From positions 689,501-753,500 of the forward strand of contig NZ_FOIR01000001.1 of the NCBI RefSeq assembly GCF_900111145.1: a stretch of 64,000 bases of DNA, given 5' to 3'. The notes below the pieces were generated by a model that was not told the DNA's origin, searched no databases, and saw only the letters and a list, made by a program, of their open reading frames with translations. This stretch comes from Roseivirga pacifica (GTDB taxonomy: Bacteria; Bacteroidota; Bacteroidia; Cytophagales; Cyclobacteriaceae). Shown here in pieces: positions 8,533 to 19,036 of this stretch. A program made the position numbers and the translations under genes. Each line of letters starts with the position of its first letter. Within the stretch, counting starts at the first letter, position 1.

Positions 8533-8739
8533 ATGAAGGTCATCTTAAAATCAAAAATCACTTGTCCAAACTGCGGGCATCAAAAAGTAGAGGAAATGCC
8601 AACTGACGCTTGTCAATTCTTCTATAAGTGCGAAAACTGTAAAACCGTTCTGAAACCAAAGCAAGGGGACTGCTGTGTATTTTGCAGCTATGGTTCGGAA
8701 AAATGTCCGCCCATTCAGCGAGACAAGGGTTGTTGCTAA
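8533..8739 (+). CDS. GDCCVxC-domain small cysteine-rich protein
   Basis: A 68-residue protein with CPNCGH, CENC, the signature GDCCVFCSYGSEKCPP and a terminal GCC. It belongs to the GDCCVxC-domain (seleno)protein family, which from memory is found next to mercury genes and has selenocysteine variants; here all positions are ordinary Cys codons. The CxxC pairs suggest a zinc-ribbon-like fold with an exposed thiol pair able to bind soft metals. It lies in the mer cluster, seven bases before the CDF-like gene, and is probably cotranscribed. Function is unproven. Confidence 0.85.
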   Translation: MKVILKSKITCPNCGHQKVEEMPTDACQFFYKCENCKTVLKPKQGDCCVFCSYGSEKCPPIQRDKGCC

Positions 8740-8746
8740 AAAAGCT

Positions 8747-9538
8747 ATGAAAAAAAGTACCTTCCATATCACCAAAATGGACTGCCCTTCTGAGGAGCAG
8801 ATGATCCGGATGAAGCTGGAACCTTATAATGAGGTAAAGCGACTTTTATTTGATATCCCCAATCGCAAACTGGAGGTATATCACACTGAAGAAGTTGGAA
8901 AAATCCATCGAGCCATTAGCGAACTCAACCTCAAAGACAGGCTGGAGGCTACGGAAGAAGCTGATATGCCTTTAGTTGCTGACGAATCGCACCAGCGAAA
9001 AATACTTTGGTGGGTGCTGGGCATCAATTTCGCTTTCTTTGTAGTAGAGATGACTACCGGATGGATATCCCGCTCTATGGGCTTGGTGGCCGACTCACTG
9101 GATATGCTGGCTGATTCCATTGTTTACGGCCTGAGCTTACTTGCTGTTGGTGCAGCCATATCTCGTAAGAAAAAGGTAGCCAGAATCAGTGGTTATTTTC
9201 AAATAGGATTGGCACTCCTAGGCTTTTCAGAAGTATTGCGCAGGTTCTTCAATGAAAGCGAAACACCCTTGTTTCAATGGATGGTCATAATCTCAATACT
9301 GGCCCTCATTGGAAACTTGGTCTCCCTCTGGCTGATTAACAAAGCCAAGAGTGAGGAAGCCCACATGCAGGCCAGTGCCATCTTTACCTCCAATGACATC
9401 ATCGTTAATGGAGGAGTGATTCTGGCTGGGGTATTGGTTTATTTTCTGGATAGCAAATGGCCGGATCTGGCGATTGGAGGCATTGTTTTCGCCTTTGTGA
9501 TGCGAGGGGCAATTAGGATATTGAAATTGGCGAGGTAA
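8747..9538 (+). CDS. CDF-like cation transporter with N-terminal HMA-like domain
   Basis: A 263-residue cation diffusion facilitator-like protein. The first 75 residues resemble a degenerate heavy-metal-associated domain (TKMDCPSEEQMIRM, only one Cys). Five to six membrane helices follow, with the CDF metal-site pattern DSLDMLADS in the second helix and SNDIIVNGG in the fifth. The usual cytoplasmic C-terminal domain is missing. I chose the ATG at 8747 because the longer frame overlaps the GDCCVxC gene. It probably exports a divalent metal, using the proton gradient, as the last gene of the mer-like operon. Confidence 0.82.
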   Translation: MKKSTFHITKMDCPSEEQMIRMKLEPYNEVKRLLFDIPNRKLEVYHTEEVGKIHRAISELNLKDRLEATEEADMPLVADESHQRKILWWVLGINFAFFVVEMTTGWISRSMGLVADSLDMLADSIVYGLSLLAVGAAISRKKKVARISGYFQIGLALLGFSEVLRRFFNESETPLFQWMVIISILALIGNLVSLWLINKAKSEEAHMQASAIFTSNDIIVNGGVILAGVLVYFLDSKWPDLAIGGIVFAFVMRGAIRILKLAR

Positions 9539-9650
9539 AAAAGTAGGTGTATCGGAAGAAAAAGTCAAAATCCCCCTTGAGTCCCCATTTTAATTTTTAT
9601 CCTTATTAAGGCCGAATCGTTTAACATTTTTTAAAATCACCTTTGCTCCG

Positions 9651-9658
9651 TATATTTG
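9651..9658 (+). promoter_or_regulatory. Possible -7 element (TATATTTG)
   Basis: TATATTTG matches the Bacteroidota TAnnTTTG element, five bases before the ATG at 9664. The matching -33 position reads only a T-run, so this is a weak candidate. Confidence 0.35.
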
Positions 9659-9663
9659 ATACA

Positions 9664-10101
9664 ATGATCAATACCCTGCATAGAAAAAAGTTTGGCCTGA
9701 GCTACTCCCTGATGTTTACCATCTTGGGGGTTTTCCTGTTGAACCTATTCTGTGAAATTGGAATCGAACCAACATCTCTTAAAGCAAGTGCTTCTACTCA
9801 TCATTCTGATGAGCATAGCCATGATGACGGTGGGCATTCTGGAGATCATAGCCATGGAACACATGGGGATGATAACTGTTGTGGTGATGTAACGTCTCAA
9901 TTTTTTTCGCAACTAATAAAAGAGAAAGTACCTAGTTATACTTTCCAATCGGCAACGAAGGTGTTGTTATTTCATGCAGCTACTTCCCTCACAGAGCAGA
10001 AACTGGAAAGGGATTTTAGCCAATTAAGATATTATCATAATTTACCTCCTCCATTTCAGGATCATAGTAAACAGATCTTGTTTCAAACTTTTCTTATTTA
10101 G
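9664..10101 (+). CDS. Small His-rich exported protein, function unknown
   Basis: About 145 residues from the ATG (a TTG 21 bases upstream is also in frame). A hydrophobic N-terminal segment is followed by a region packed with His and Asp (positions about 45-75, including SHDDGGHSGDHSHG and DNCCGD) and a conserved-looking tail LPPPFQDHS...LFQTFLI. Small proteins with a His/Cys centre and a PPP...QxFLI tail occur beside metal genes in Bacteroidota. It may bind metal in the periplasm. It stands alone, 125 bp after the CDF-like gene. Confidence 0.6.
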   Translation: MINTLHRKKFGLSYSLMFTILGVFLLNLFCEIGIEPTSLKASASTHHSDEHSHDDGGHSGDHSHGTHGDDNCCGDVTSQFFSQLIKEKVPSYTFQSATKVLLFHAATSLTEQKLERDFSQLRYYHNLPPPFQDHSKQILFQTFLI

Positions 10102-10386
10102 AATACCCTAACGGCATTGTCAAGGATAGGCCAATTTGGCTTTACTAAATATTGCCCATATCTACTATACTCTTTGGTCTAACTTCAGACCATCTGATCA
10201 CTCAGTTTTATGATGATTTTCAGAAAATAGAGTCACCATACTTTACATGTAAAATTTAGAAACGCAGTACCCAGAAGATGGGTGGCATGCGCAATTAATT
10301 TGATTCGAAACGCTGTTTTCCGAAGTGAGAATGAGCAAGATAGAATCATCAGATATCAAACATTAGTAACCACTAAAAACAAAACC

Positions 10387-10845
10387 ATGAGAACGAAATT
10401 ATCCATATTCATCGCTCTATTATTAATAGGAGCTGTATCTGTTAACGCACAAAGTAATAACGATACAAAAGCTGCAGAACAAGTAATGAAAGCCTATAAA
10501 GAAGGGGTTGAGAGCTTGAGTACTAAAGGGCTGACAAACTTTTTCACTAAAGATTCTGAAGTATTTGAATCGGGTGGAGTTGAAGGTACATTTGTCCACT
10601 ACCTGGAGCATCATTTGGGGCCGGAACTTGGTCAATTCAAATCTTTCAAGTTCTCGGATTATAAAGTAGAGACAAAGCTGGATCTACCTTATGCTTTTAC
10701 TACCGAAACCTACATCTACACCATAGTATTACCCGAAGGTGATAGAACAATAAAGAAATCAGGTGTGGCCACTTCTATTCTAAAGAAGGAAAATGGGGAA
10801 TGGAAAATAATGATGACCCATACCTCTTCAAGAAATGCCAAATAA
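10387..10845 (+). CDS. Exported SnoaL/DUF4440-like (NTF2-fold) protein
   Basis: A 152-residue protein with a signal peptide ending in VNAQ. The mature part looks like an NTF2/SnoaL fold: a helix with MKAYKEGVESL, then FFTKDSEVFESGG, and a last strand motif GEWKIMMTHTSS typical of DUF4440-like proteins. The ATG at 10387 was chosen over an upstream in-frame start at 10282 because it begins the signal peptide. It lies 15 bp before the DUF2231 gene. Ligand or enzymatic role is unknown. Confidence 0.72.
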   Translation: MRTKLSIFIALLLIGAVSVNAQSNNDTKAAEQVMKAYKEGVESLSTKGLTNFFTKDSEVFESGGVEGTFVHYLEHHLGPELGQFKSFKFSDYKVETKLDLPYAFTTETYIYTIVLPEGDRTIKKSGVATSILKKENGEWKIMMTHTSSRNAK

Positions 10846-10860
10846 TTAACCCAGATCGAC

Positions 10861-11313
10861 ATGGATTTTATACCAGATTGGGCTCCGAACTTGCATCCAA
10901 TGATCATCCACTTTCCAATAGCATTATGGATGGTGGCGGTCCTGTTCGATTTTTCTTTGGTTTTCAGGACCAAAGAATGGCTTAGAAGGGCAGCTATATG
11001 GATGTATGTCATAGGGGCCATTTCAGCTTTGGCAGCTTTTCTAAGTGGTAGCCAGGCCATTGACTTGGTTTCTGTACCCATGCAAGGGGAGGTAACAGCC
11101 AGCAAGCATTCTGACTGGGCACATTATACGCTCTATTACCTGGGTGGCTATGCCCTGCTGCGATTATTTATCTTTTGGCAGCGACTTGATAAGAAAAAAT
11201 GGGTGCTGATCCTTCTGTTCATACTTGGTGCAACGGGCATGGTGCTGGTTGCCAAAACAGCCGATCTGGGAGGAAAGCTGGTCTATAAGTATGGAGTGGG
11301 TACAACAAAATAA
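10861..11313 (+). CDS. DUF2231 integral membrane protein
   Basis: A 150-residue protein with four predicted membrane helices. It opens with the family hallmark HPMIIHFPIAL, whose two His face the first helix, and has the second conserved patch around SDWAHYTLY. DUF2231 proteins often stand near copper or cytochrome genes in Bacteroidota and are suspected to bind heme or metal. Here the gene lies between an NTF2-like exported protein and a His-rich lipoprotein, ahead of the multicopper oxidase. Confidence 0.85.
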   Translation: MDFIPDWAPNLHPMIIHFPIALWMVAVLFDFSLVFRTKEWLRRAAIWMYVIGAISALAAFLSGSQAIDLVSVPMQGEVTASKHSDWAHYTLYYLGGYALLRLFIFWQRLDKKKWVLILLFILGATGMVLVAKTADLGGKLVYKYGVGTTK

Positions 11314-11341
11314 TTTTAACGAAAATCTAATTACATCAACG

Positions 11342-12100
11342 ATGAAAAAAGGAACAACAATAGTTTATACAGTACTGTTTTTAGCGGGCATTTTGAGTTT
11401 GAGCTCCTGTAACGGTAAAAAGAAGACCGATAGCTCATCTATGCCTGAACATGAGGAAGCTTCGGCTCACCATCAACCTGAGAATGAGACTGCCCAGCAT
11501 GCACATGGTGAAGAAATGGGTGGACATGCACATGGCGAGGAAGCACCGGACAATGGAGGTTCCAGTATTTGGACTCCTAGCGGTGATGCTGTTGCCTTGC
11601 TGGCCTCAGACTTTCACTACATAACAGGAGCAACGCAGAACATTGCACCCAAAATGGTGGAAACCGAAGGTGTTAGTACACTGGAACTTACGGCAGATGG
11701 AACTCCAACAGCCTTTGTATTCCACAAAACCTACGGCAACATTGGTATGATTGCCGCTGTTGATCCCAGCAATTTTAATGGAACATTGAAACTGATACAC
11801 CATGCCAAAAGCACTGAGAATTATGAGTTTGTATCAATAAATGGTAACCACCTGAAGTTGGGGAGAATTGTAAATGGAAAGGAAACCATTTTTGATGAGG
11901 GTGATTTTGAAAGCACATCCGGCTGGATAAACCTTCGTGCATCTGCCGCTGGGACACACTTTAAAGGTTACCTCAACGATAAGATGGTTACGCATGGTCA
12001 TGGCGACAAAATGCCAAACGGATTTGTTGGGATCATGCTAGAGGGTACCGGAAAACTAATGTTGCGTTCAATTGAAATTGCGCAGTTAGAAGACGAATAA
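11342..12100 (+). CDS. His-rich lipoprotein with LamG/concanavalin-like domain
   Basis: A 252-residue protein with a lipoprotein signal ending in SLSSC. After the Cys comes a His-rich segment with two AHGEE repeats (HAHGEEMGGHAHGEE), a likely metal-binding linker. The remaining 170 residues look like a beta-sandwich of the LamG/3-keto-disaccharide-hydrolase type (TSGWINLRASAAGTHFKGYL, GFVGIMLEGTGKL). The ATG at 11342 was chosen since it starts the signal; the longer frame overlaps the DUF2231 gene. It precedes the multicopper oxidase by 91 bp, so a role in copper tolerance is plausible but unproven. Confidence 0.7.
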   Translation: MKKGTTIVYTVLFLAGILSLSSCNGKKKTDSSSMPEHEEASAHHQPENETAQHAHGEEMGGHAHGEEAPDNGGSSIWTPSGDAVALLASDFHYITGATQNIAPKMVETEGVSTLELTADGTPTAFVFHKTYGNIGMIAAVDPSNFNGTLKLIHHAKSTENYEFVSINGNHLKLGRIVNGKETIFDEGDFESTSGWINLRASAAGTHFKGYLNDKMVTHGHGDKMPNGFVGIMLEGTGKLMLRSIEIAQLEDE

Positions 12101-12191
12101 CCCTTGAGTAAAGGTGAGGTTGCAAAGTGCAGCCTTGCCTCTCATAATCAATATCCATAGTTGAACAGTTACCAATTAAAGACATTGAAGA

Positions 12192-14534
12192 ATGAAAACA
12201 TTACAAATATACGCCAGCCATTTGAAAGCCATTCGCTATATCTGCTTCCTATATATCCTATCGCTTGGCTACGTTTCCATCGCCCACGCCCAAACAGATA
12301 CTGTCACATATCATTTGACCATTCGGAAAGAAATGGTGGACAAAGCCGGTAAGCAGGTTATGGGGATGACTTTGAATGGTGGAATCCCTGGTCCAACGCT
12401 TACTTTTAAAGAAGGGGGCTACGCTGTGATCTATGTGAAGAATGAAATGGGTGTGGAGACTTCAATACACTGGCACGGGCTCTTACTTCCTAATTTTTAT
12501 GATGGTGTTCCTTATCTTACCACACCTCCCATAGAGCCCGGGCATACCCAAAAGTATGAGTTTCCCCTGAGGCAGTCTGGTACATATTGGTATCACTCCC
12601 ATACCATGCTCCAGGAACAGAGCGGGGTATATGGTTCTATCGTGATTCAGCCTAAGGAAAAAAGCTTTCAATACGAAAAAGAACTTGTAGTGGTTCTGTC
12701 TGACTGGACAAATGAAAAACCTCATAACATTCTACGCTTTTTAAGGGGCGGGACCGAGTGGTACAACATAAAAAAAGGCACGGCAACCCCGCTCAATCAA
12801 GTAATAGCAAGAGGGGGGCTGAAAGCCCAATTGAATTTTTGGAAACAACGGATGGAAGGAGCTGACATTGCAGACATTTACTACCCTGCTTTTTTAACCA
12901 ACGGAGCCACAACCCAAGAATACCCGGATTTTAAGCCGGGAGAAAAAGTCAGGCTCAGGGTGATTAATGGTGCTGCCTCAACGTCATTCTGGATGACATT
13001 TGGAGGAGAATCCCCAACCTTAGTCTCTGCGGATGGTCTTGATGTTGTGCCGGTAAAACATGATAAAACCTTTATAGGAGTAGCCGAAACCTACGATTTT
13101 ATCGTCACCATACCTGAGCAAGGAAAAATTGAGTTCCGGGCTACCGCTCAAGACGGTTCCGGCCAAACCTCTGCATTCCTTGGACAGGGAAATGCAATTC
13201 TTGCGCCAGACGTACCCAGGCCTGATAAAATAGGAATGATGATGAAAATGGCCGAAATGGACATGAAAATGGGTGCGCCTGCACTTAAGTTTAATCCCAA
13301 AAAAGACGAACCCTACAAAATGATGGAAAAGTGGGGAATGCAAATGAAAGACGAAATGGAGGCCATGCAGGAAATGGATCATGGCATGCATGGTGCTCAT
13401 TCAAAAAACCAGATGGGCAGCATGAATATGGCTAAAGATACAACCATGGCACATCATAACATGCATGAGATGGATATGGCAGATGAAGAAGGAAAAATGC
13501 AGAACATGGAAGGTATGTCTATGTTTTCAGAATATAATTACGATTATCTAAAAGCGCCTGAGAAGACCACTTACTCTTCCGATTTACCAGTAAAAGAGAT
13601 TCTACTCAATCTAACAGGAAACATGCAAAGGTACATTTGGAGTTTGAACGGCATTCCTCTGTCCGAAACCGACAAAATAAAAATCAATGGTGGGGAAGTG
13701 ACCAGAATTACCTTTAACAACCTCACCATGATGCATCACCCTATGCACTTGCATGGCCATTTCTTTAGGGTAATCAATGAAAATGGCGAATACTCACCGT
13801 TAAAACACACAGTAAATGTGCCCCCAATGCAAAAAATAACCATTGAGTTTTATGGTAGTGAAGAAACAGGGGACTGGTTCTTTCACTGTCATATCCTTTA
13901 CCATATGATGTCGGGAATGGCGCGCATTGTCAGTTACGATACTCCAAGAGATCCAAGGATGGATGAGTATCCGGTGTCTAAGTTGATTGATGAAACCGAT
14001 CAATACTATTCTTTCAATATGCTCGATATGGCCTCCCATATGACGGCAATCAATTTAAGCACTGCTAATATTCGAAATCAATTTAACCTCTCTGCAGAAT
14101 ATGGTTGGAACAACAATTTTGAAGCAGAGTTCACCTATGAGCGGTATTTATATGACTACCTTACTGTATTTGCGGGTGTTAATGTTGAAAACACTGTTCC
14201 TGAAAGCTTGGACGACACCAATACCACGGCTGTAGCTGGTATACGCTACTTAACCCCCTACCTGTTCAGCCTGGACGCACGCCTGGACAATGAGCTCAGG
14301 CCTAGAATAAGCTTGGCCAGATCGGTCATGGTTTTTCCAAAGGTCTCCCTATTTGGCTATTATGAATATCAGGCCGATTTTGGTTTAGTGAACGACTTCG
14401 AGAATGGTGCCAACTATTCGGATGAAGTGGTTTGGAGCGCAGGGGCCGAGTATATGCTTTCCAAGAATGTTTCGCTTGTAGGTAGCTATGATAATCGCTT
14501 CGGTATGGGGGCTGGTCTATCAATAAGATTTTAA
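12192..14534 (+). CDS. Multicopper oxidase (CopA-like) fused to a CopB-like outer-membrane barrel
   Basis: A 780-residue exported protein with a signal peptide ending in AHAQ. The three cupredoxin domains carry all copper ligands: HWHG (93-96), WYHSH, HHPMHLHGHF and the type-1 site HCHILYH (from His565). A Met/His-rich insert (about 350-440, e.g. MQEMDHGMHGAH) is typical of copper-resistance CopA and CueO proteins. After about residue 600 the chain becomes a CopB-like beta-barrel of alternating strands that ends in Phe, an outer-membrane signature. It probably oxidises Cu(I) in the periplasm while held at the outer membrane. Confidence 0.88.
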   Translation: MKTLQIYASHLKAIRYICFLYILSLGYVSIAHAQTDTVTYHLTIRKEMVDKAGKQVMGMTLNGGIPGPTLTFKEGGYAVIYVKNEMGVETSIHWHGLLLPNFYDGVPYLTTPPIEPGHTQKYEFPLRQSGTYWYHSHTMLQEQSGVYGSIVIQPKEKSFQYEKELVVVLSDWTNEKPHNILRFLRGGTEWYNIKKGTATPLNQVIARGGLKAQLNFWKQRMEGADIADIYYPAFLTNGATTQEYPDFKPGEKVRLRVINGAASTSFWMTFGGESPTLVSADGLDVVPVKHDKTFIGVAETYDFIVTIPEQGKIEFRATAQDGSGQTSAFLGQGNAILAPDVPRPDKIGMMMKMAEMDMKMGAPALKFNPKKDEPYKMMEKWGMQMKDEMEAMQEMDHGMHGAHSKNQMGSMNMAKDTTMAHHNMHEMDMADEEGKMQNMEGMSMFSEYNYDYLKAPEKTTYSSDLPVKEILLNLTGNMQRYIWSLNGIPLSETDKIKINGGEVTRITFNNLTMMHHPMHLHGHFFRVINENGEYSPLKHTVNVPPMQKITIEFYGSEETGDWFFHCHILYHMMSGMARIVSYDTPRDPRMDEYPVSKLIDETDQYYSFNMLDMASHMTAINLSTANIRNQFNLSAEYGWNNNFEAEFTYERYLYDYLTVFAGVNVENTVPESLDDTNTTAVAGIRYLTPYLFSLDARLDNELRPRISLARSVMVFPKVSLFGYYEYQADFGLVNDFENGANYSDEVVWSAGAEYMLSKNVSLVGSYDNRFGMGAGLSIRF

Positions 14535-14545
14535 ATCAGAGTAGA

Positions 14546-15847
14546 ATGGATCAATACAACAAAAATAGCCTCTCGCTTACTGGGGCAGTTGCTTTGGGAA
14601 CTGGCGTTATGATCGGGGCCGGTATATTCGCTTTGTTAGGTCAGGTGGCAGAACTATCGGGAACATTCTTCCCTGTCGCTTTTATATTTGGCTCGATCAT
14701 TTCTGGTTTCAGTGCCTACTCCTACATCAAAGTATCCAATAAATATCCTTCGGCTGGAGGAATAGCAATGATCCTGAAAAAATCATATGGTAAAACCACC
14801 ATAACAGCCGCTGCTTCTTTGCTCATGGCATTTTCAATGATCATCAACGAAAGCCTTGTCGCCAGAACTTTCGGTACATATGTACTACAATTGTTTGATG
14901 TGGACAATTCGGAACTCCTTGTACCGATTCTCGCAGTTGCTTTAATCGTAATTGCCTTTTTGGTCAATATTTCAGGCAATAACTTTATCGGGAAAAGTTC
15001 ACTCGTAATGGCCATTCTAAAGATTGGCGGTATAGTCATTTTTGCTTTAGGAGGCCTTTGGGCAACCGGGTTTTCATTAGATGATGTGGTAGTGGCCCAA
15101 AAGTCAGAAAATTATTCCGCTGTTAGTTATCTTGGTGCTTTGGCACTTTCTATTCTTGCCTTCAAAGGATTTACGACAATTACCAATAGTGGGGGAGAAA
15201 TAACCAAGCCGAACAAAAATGTTGGGCGGGCCATTATCATTTCATTGGCCATCTGCTTGGTCACCTACATGCTTGTTGCACTTGCAGTTTCAGCCAATTT
15301 AACTATCCCTGAAATAATAGAAGCAAAAGATTATGCGTTGGCCGAGGCAGCACGCCCGGCATTTGGTAAATACGGGGTATGGTTTACAGTCGGCATTGCA
15401 ATTATTGCTACAGTTTCAGGCATTATAGCCAGTATTTTTGCAGTTTCAAGAATGACGGCAATGCTTACAGATATGGGTTTGATTCCTCATAGCCACTTTG
15501 GAATGCCTGGAGGAATTCAAAAACACATGTTGGTTTATATTGCTGTAATCGCGATTGTTCTTGCCATATTTTTTGACCTTAGCAGAATAGCCAGCCTTGG
15601 AGCTATTTTTTACCTAACCATGGACATTATTATTCATTGGGGAGTGTTGAGATACCTTCGCAAGGAAGTAAATGCTAAAGCTCCAATTGTCGTAACCGCA
15701 ATAATACTGGACAGTGTAGTCCTTGGAGCATTTTTGTGGTTAAAGGCAACATCCGACCAACTTATCATTTATGTGGGGCTTATTTCAATGATCCTTATCT
15801 TCATAGGAGAAAAATGGTTTCTGAAAACCAAGAATATTTCCTTCTAA
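14546..15847 (+). CDS. APC-superfamily amino acid permease-like transporter
   Basis: A 433-residue membrane protein with about 12 helices. The first helix has the glycine-rich APC signature [15 protein letters not shown], and helix 3 and 6 patterns ([23 protein letters not shown]) fit amino-acid/cation permeases. It begins 11 bp after the multicopper oxidase and ends 16 bp before the copper ATPase, so it belongs to the copper operon by position. Its substrate is unknown; a link to metal handling, for instance export of a thiol or amino-acid chelator, is only inferred from context. Confidence 0.85.
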   Translation: MDQYNKNSLSLTGAVALGTGVMIGAGIFALLGQVAELSGTFFPVAFIFGSIISGFSAYSYIKVSNKYPSAGGIAMILKKSYGKTTITAAASLLMAFSMIINESLVARTFGTYVLQLFDVDNSELLVPILAVALIVIAFLVNISGNNFIGKSSLVMAILKIGGIVIFALGGLWATGFSLDDVVVAQKSENYSAVSYLGALALSILAFKGFTTITNSGGEITKPNKNVGRAIIISLAICLVTYMLVALAVSANLTIPEIIEAKDYALAEAARPAFGKYGVWFTVGIAIIATVSGIIASIFAVSRMTAMLTDMGLIPHSHFGMPGGIQKHMLVYIAVIAIVLAIFFDLSRIASLGAIFYLTMDIIIHWGVLRYLRKEVNAKAPIVVTAIILDSVVLGAFLWLKATSDQLIIYVGLISMILIFIGEKWFLKTKNISF

Positions 15848-15863
15848 TTATGAAAGCAAAAAC

Positions 15864-18362
15864 ATGAAACATACCTACCAAATTACCGGAATGACCTGCA
15901 GCGGTTGCAGAAATCATGTAGAGCAAACCCTCAAAGAAGTGCAGGGTATTTCTGATGTTTCTGTGGATTTGGAACAACAAGAAGCCACAGTTTACATGAA
16001 AGAGCATGTTTCGATTGAAACATTAAAAGAAGCACTCAAAAATGACGGTGGCCGCTATGGCATCCACCTTCCCGGAACTTACAAAAAAGAATCTAAACCT
16101 ATGCCCGAAATCAAAAAACGGGATAGGGGTGAGAAGGGAAAGTATTATTGTCCTATGCTCTGTGAAGGAGATAAAAAATATGACAAGCCGGGTGACTGCC
16201 CTAAGTGCGGTATGGATTTGGAAAAGGAAAAATCAGTATCGGAAACGGTAGAATACACATGCCCTATGCACCCAGAGGTTGTTCAAAGTGGCCCGGGGAG
16301 CTGTCCTAAATGCGGTATGGATCTTGAGCCGAGAAAAACAACCGGCAATGATGAACAGGAAGAGTTTAGAGCCTATAAAGTCATGCTTAACAAGTTCTGG
16401 GTTTCCGTCATATTTACATTACCTGTACTATTTATTGCCATGAGTGAAATGGTTGGTATTTCACTATCAGGTATTGCCAGCCATAAAACCTGGGGCTGGG
16501 TTCAGTTTGTACTCAGTACTCCTGTCATTTTTTATGCCTGCCGAAGCTTCTTTATTAGAGGTTTTAAATCAATCATCCACCGTTCTCCAAACATGTGGAC
16601 ACTCATAACGCTGGGAGCTGGTTCGGCTTACATTTTCAGTATTGTCGCCTTACTCTTTCCTGAGATATTCCCCGACCAGTTTAAATCAGAAGGTGGTGCC
16701 GTTCATCTCTATTTTGAGGCAGCAGTGGTCATTCTTACCTTGATTTTATTGGGTCAACTAATGGAAGCAAAAGCGAGGAGCCAAACGAACTCGGCCATTA
16801 AAGAGTTACTCAATCTGGTACCACCTGAGGCTACAGTCATTCGCAATGGCGAAGAAGTTACCATCCCCCTCGAACACGTCAAGCTGAATGACATTATTAA
16901 AATCAAACCGGGGGAAAAGATCCCTGTTGATGGGGAAATTACACAGGGCAATAGCGCCATTGATGAGTCCATGCTCACGGGGGAGCCCGTTCCCGTAGAG
17001 AAGAAAGTTGGAGATGGTGTGATTGGAGGCACAATAAATGGCACTAGCTCTTTTCAAATGAAAGCCCTTAAAGTGGGAAGTGATACGCTGCTTTCGCAAA
17101 TCATTGAGATGGTAAATAAGGCCAGCCGGACCAAAGCACCAATTCAAAATTTGGCCGATAGAGTGTCAGGCTACTTTGTGCCTATTGTGGTGGTAATTGC
17201 CCTTGTTTGCTTTACGGTTTGGGCCATTTGGGGGCCAGATCCGAGATTTGTGTACGCTTTTACCAGTGCCGTCACAGTTTTAATAATTGCTTGCCCCTGT
17301 GCTCTAGGCCTTGCCACACCAATGTCTATTATGGTTGGAACAGGGAAGGGGGCCAAACAGGGCATATTGGTCAAAGATGCCAAAGCAATTGAGGAAATGC
17401 ACAAGATCACTACCTTGGTGGTTGACAAAACGGGCACCATTACACAGGGCAAGCCATCCTTGCAAAATGTGCAATCCATTTCGGAGAAATATGGCGAAGA
17501 CGATATACTGAGAATAGCAGCTTCTTTAGAATCTAGCAGTGAGCATCCTTTGGCACATGCCATTGTTGTTGCCGCAGAGAAAAAAGGATTTAAACCTCAA
17601 AAAATAGACAATTTCAACTCCATTACCGGTAAAGGAATAATGGCAATTACTGAAGGAAAAGAGGTGGCCATAGGGAATAAAAAATTGCTGGAAGAATTTG
17701 ACATTAAGCTGGAAACTGAACAAGACAAAGATGTAGAGAAAAGACAGCTAGAGGGCGAAACCGTGATGTTTGTGGTTATTGATAAGAAAATTACCGGGTT
17801 TATTGGTGTATCGGACCCAATCAAAGAAACATCTGCACCCGCCATTAAACATTTACAAGATCAGGGGCTTGAGGTGATCATGTTGACCGGTGACAATAAA
17901 AATACAGCCAAAGCAGTAGCTGATAAACTAGGGTTGGATGGATATGAAGCAGATTTGTTGCCAGAAAATAAATACGAAAAAGTCAAGGCATTGCAAGAAG
18001 CTGGAAAAATAGTGGCGATGGCTGGCGATGGGATCAATGATGCTCCAGCATTGGCACAAGCTAATGTGGGAATTGCCATGGGCACCGGAACAGATGTTGC
18101 CATTGAAAGTTCCAGCCTGACTTTAGTAAAAGGGGAACTCGATGGCATAGCAAGGGCTAGAAAGCTGAGCACAGACGTTATGCGAAACATCAAGCAGAAT
18201 TTATTCTTCGCCTTTGTTTATAACGTGCTGGGAGTACCCATTGCCGCAGGCATTCTATTCCCTGTATTTGGCCTTCTGTTAAGCCCAATGCTAGCTGCTT
18301 TAGCAATGAGCCTAAGTTCTGTAAGTGTCATAGGTAATAGTTTGAGGCTTAGAGGAAAATAA
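15864..18362 (+). CDS. copA: Copper-translocating P1B-type ATPase
   Basis: An 832-residue Cu(I) export ATPase. Order of parts: N-terminal heavy-metal-associated domain with GMTCSGC, two tandem heavy-metal-binding modules (CPMLCEG...CPKCGMDLE and CPMHPEV...CPKCGMDLE), then eight membrane helices. The transport site is Cys476-Pro-Cys478 ([13 protein letters not shown]), with TGEP in the actuator, DKTGTITQG (phosphorylated Asp521), SEHPLAHA and GDGINDAPA. The C-terminal membrane pair MxxSS pattern ([15 protein letters not shown]) is that of copper pumps. It ends the metal-resistance island. Confidence 0.94.
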   Translation: MKHTYQITGMTCSGCRNHVEQTLKEVQGISDVSVDLEQQEATVYMKEHVSIETLKEALKNDGGRYGIHLPGTYKKESKPMPEIKKRDRGEKGKYYCPMLCEGDKKYDKPGDCPKCGMDLEKEKSVSETVEYTCPMHPEVVQSGPGSCPKCGMDLEPRKTTGNDEQEEFRAYKVMLNKFWVSVIFTLPVLFIAMSEMVGISLSGIASHKTWGWVQFVLSTPVIFYACRSFFIRGFKSIIHRSPNMWTLITLGAGSAYIFSIVALLFPEIFPDQFKSEGGAVHLYFEAAVVILTLILLGQLMEAKARSQTNSAIKELLNLVPPEATVIRNGEEVTIPLEHVKLNDIIKIKPGEKIPVDGEITQGNSAIDESMLTGEPVPVEKKVGDGVIGGTINGTSSFQMKALKVGSDTLLSQIIEMVNKASRTKAPIQNLADRVSGYFVPIVVVIALVCFTVWAIWGPDPRFVYAFTSAVTVLIIACPCALGLATPMSIMVGTGKGAKQGILVKDAKAIEEMHKITTLVVDKTGTITQGKPSLQNVQSISEKYGEDDILRIAASLESSSEHPLAHAIVVAAEKKGFKPQKIDNFNSITGKGIMAITEGKEVAIGNKKLLEEFDIKLETEQDKDVEKRQLEGETVMFVVIDKKITGFIGVSDPIKETSAPAIKHLQDQGLEVIMLTGDNKNTAKAVADKLGLDGYEADLLPENKYEKVKALQEAGKIVAMAGDGINDAPALAQANVGIAMGTGTDVAIESSSLTLVKGELDGIARARKLSTDVMRNIKQNLFFAFVYNVLGVPIAAGILFPVFGLLLSPMLAALAMSLSSVSVIGNSLRLRGK

Positions 18363-19036
18363 ATTAGATAAACTCTACTGATAGCTTAAGCCAAGCTTTT
18401 TATCAAAAATAGAAGTTTATCTCAAAACCATCTTGAGCAACCACCAATTAAGCCAATGTCATTCACACCTCCCCATTTTCTTTCCTTAGGCCGCCAATTG
18501 CTAAGCCCAAGGGATAAAGCAAGAGGAAACGGAATAAACATGCATGGCCGTTTGTGAGCGTTGGCTTTATGCCGTAGTCTCTTGGTGTTTACTTGGGCGG
18601 GGCTAGCTTTGCTTAATGGAAGAAAATGATTACCCAGGGTAAAAGAAAGATTATTTAAATTAAAAGTGAGACTTTAGTCAAACTCCACCATAATATGTTT
18701 GTTAAATCAAAACACTCTTAATTGTCTTTAAACTACTCAATGCTAATAGCCCAAATTTAACCAAATGATATGCGTGCAGAAAAATAAACGTGCTCTCCGA
18801 AAACGAATTTCAGAATAACATATTTCGAGTTGTTTAACATGCCACCAACCGCATGAGATTAATCCGTCAAGGTTTCAGTATGCTCTCAGCGTATACATCG
18901 ATGTAGAGTAAAAACTATGTTAATCCTTAAGTTTTGACATACACACACCCAACAAAAACGCATACATTATATTTTGTATTTAACTAAATTCATAGGATAT
19001 TAATTGTTATAATTCTCAGTAATAAACACATAACGG
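18363..19036. other. Non-coding stretch between metal island and AT-rich cassette
   Basis: About 670 bp without a convincing frame, tRNA or clear terminator. A GC-richer patch (about 18480-18610) stands out in an otherwise AT-rich stretch and may be debris of a lost gene or an RNA. A recombination boundary between two element parts is possible. I recognise nothing further. Confidence 0.5.

Noticed and set aside
8675-8746. Longer start of the CDF-like transporter inside the GDCCVxC gene.
   Set aside because: The residues read from the overlap do not resemble a transporter N-terminus, and an ATG seven bases after the previous stop gives a natural start.
10282-10386. N-terminal extension of the SnoaL-like protein.
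   Set aside because: The extension precedes a clear signal peptide, so the ATG at 10387 is the better start.
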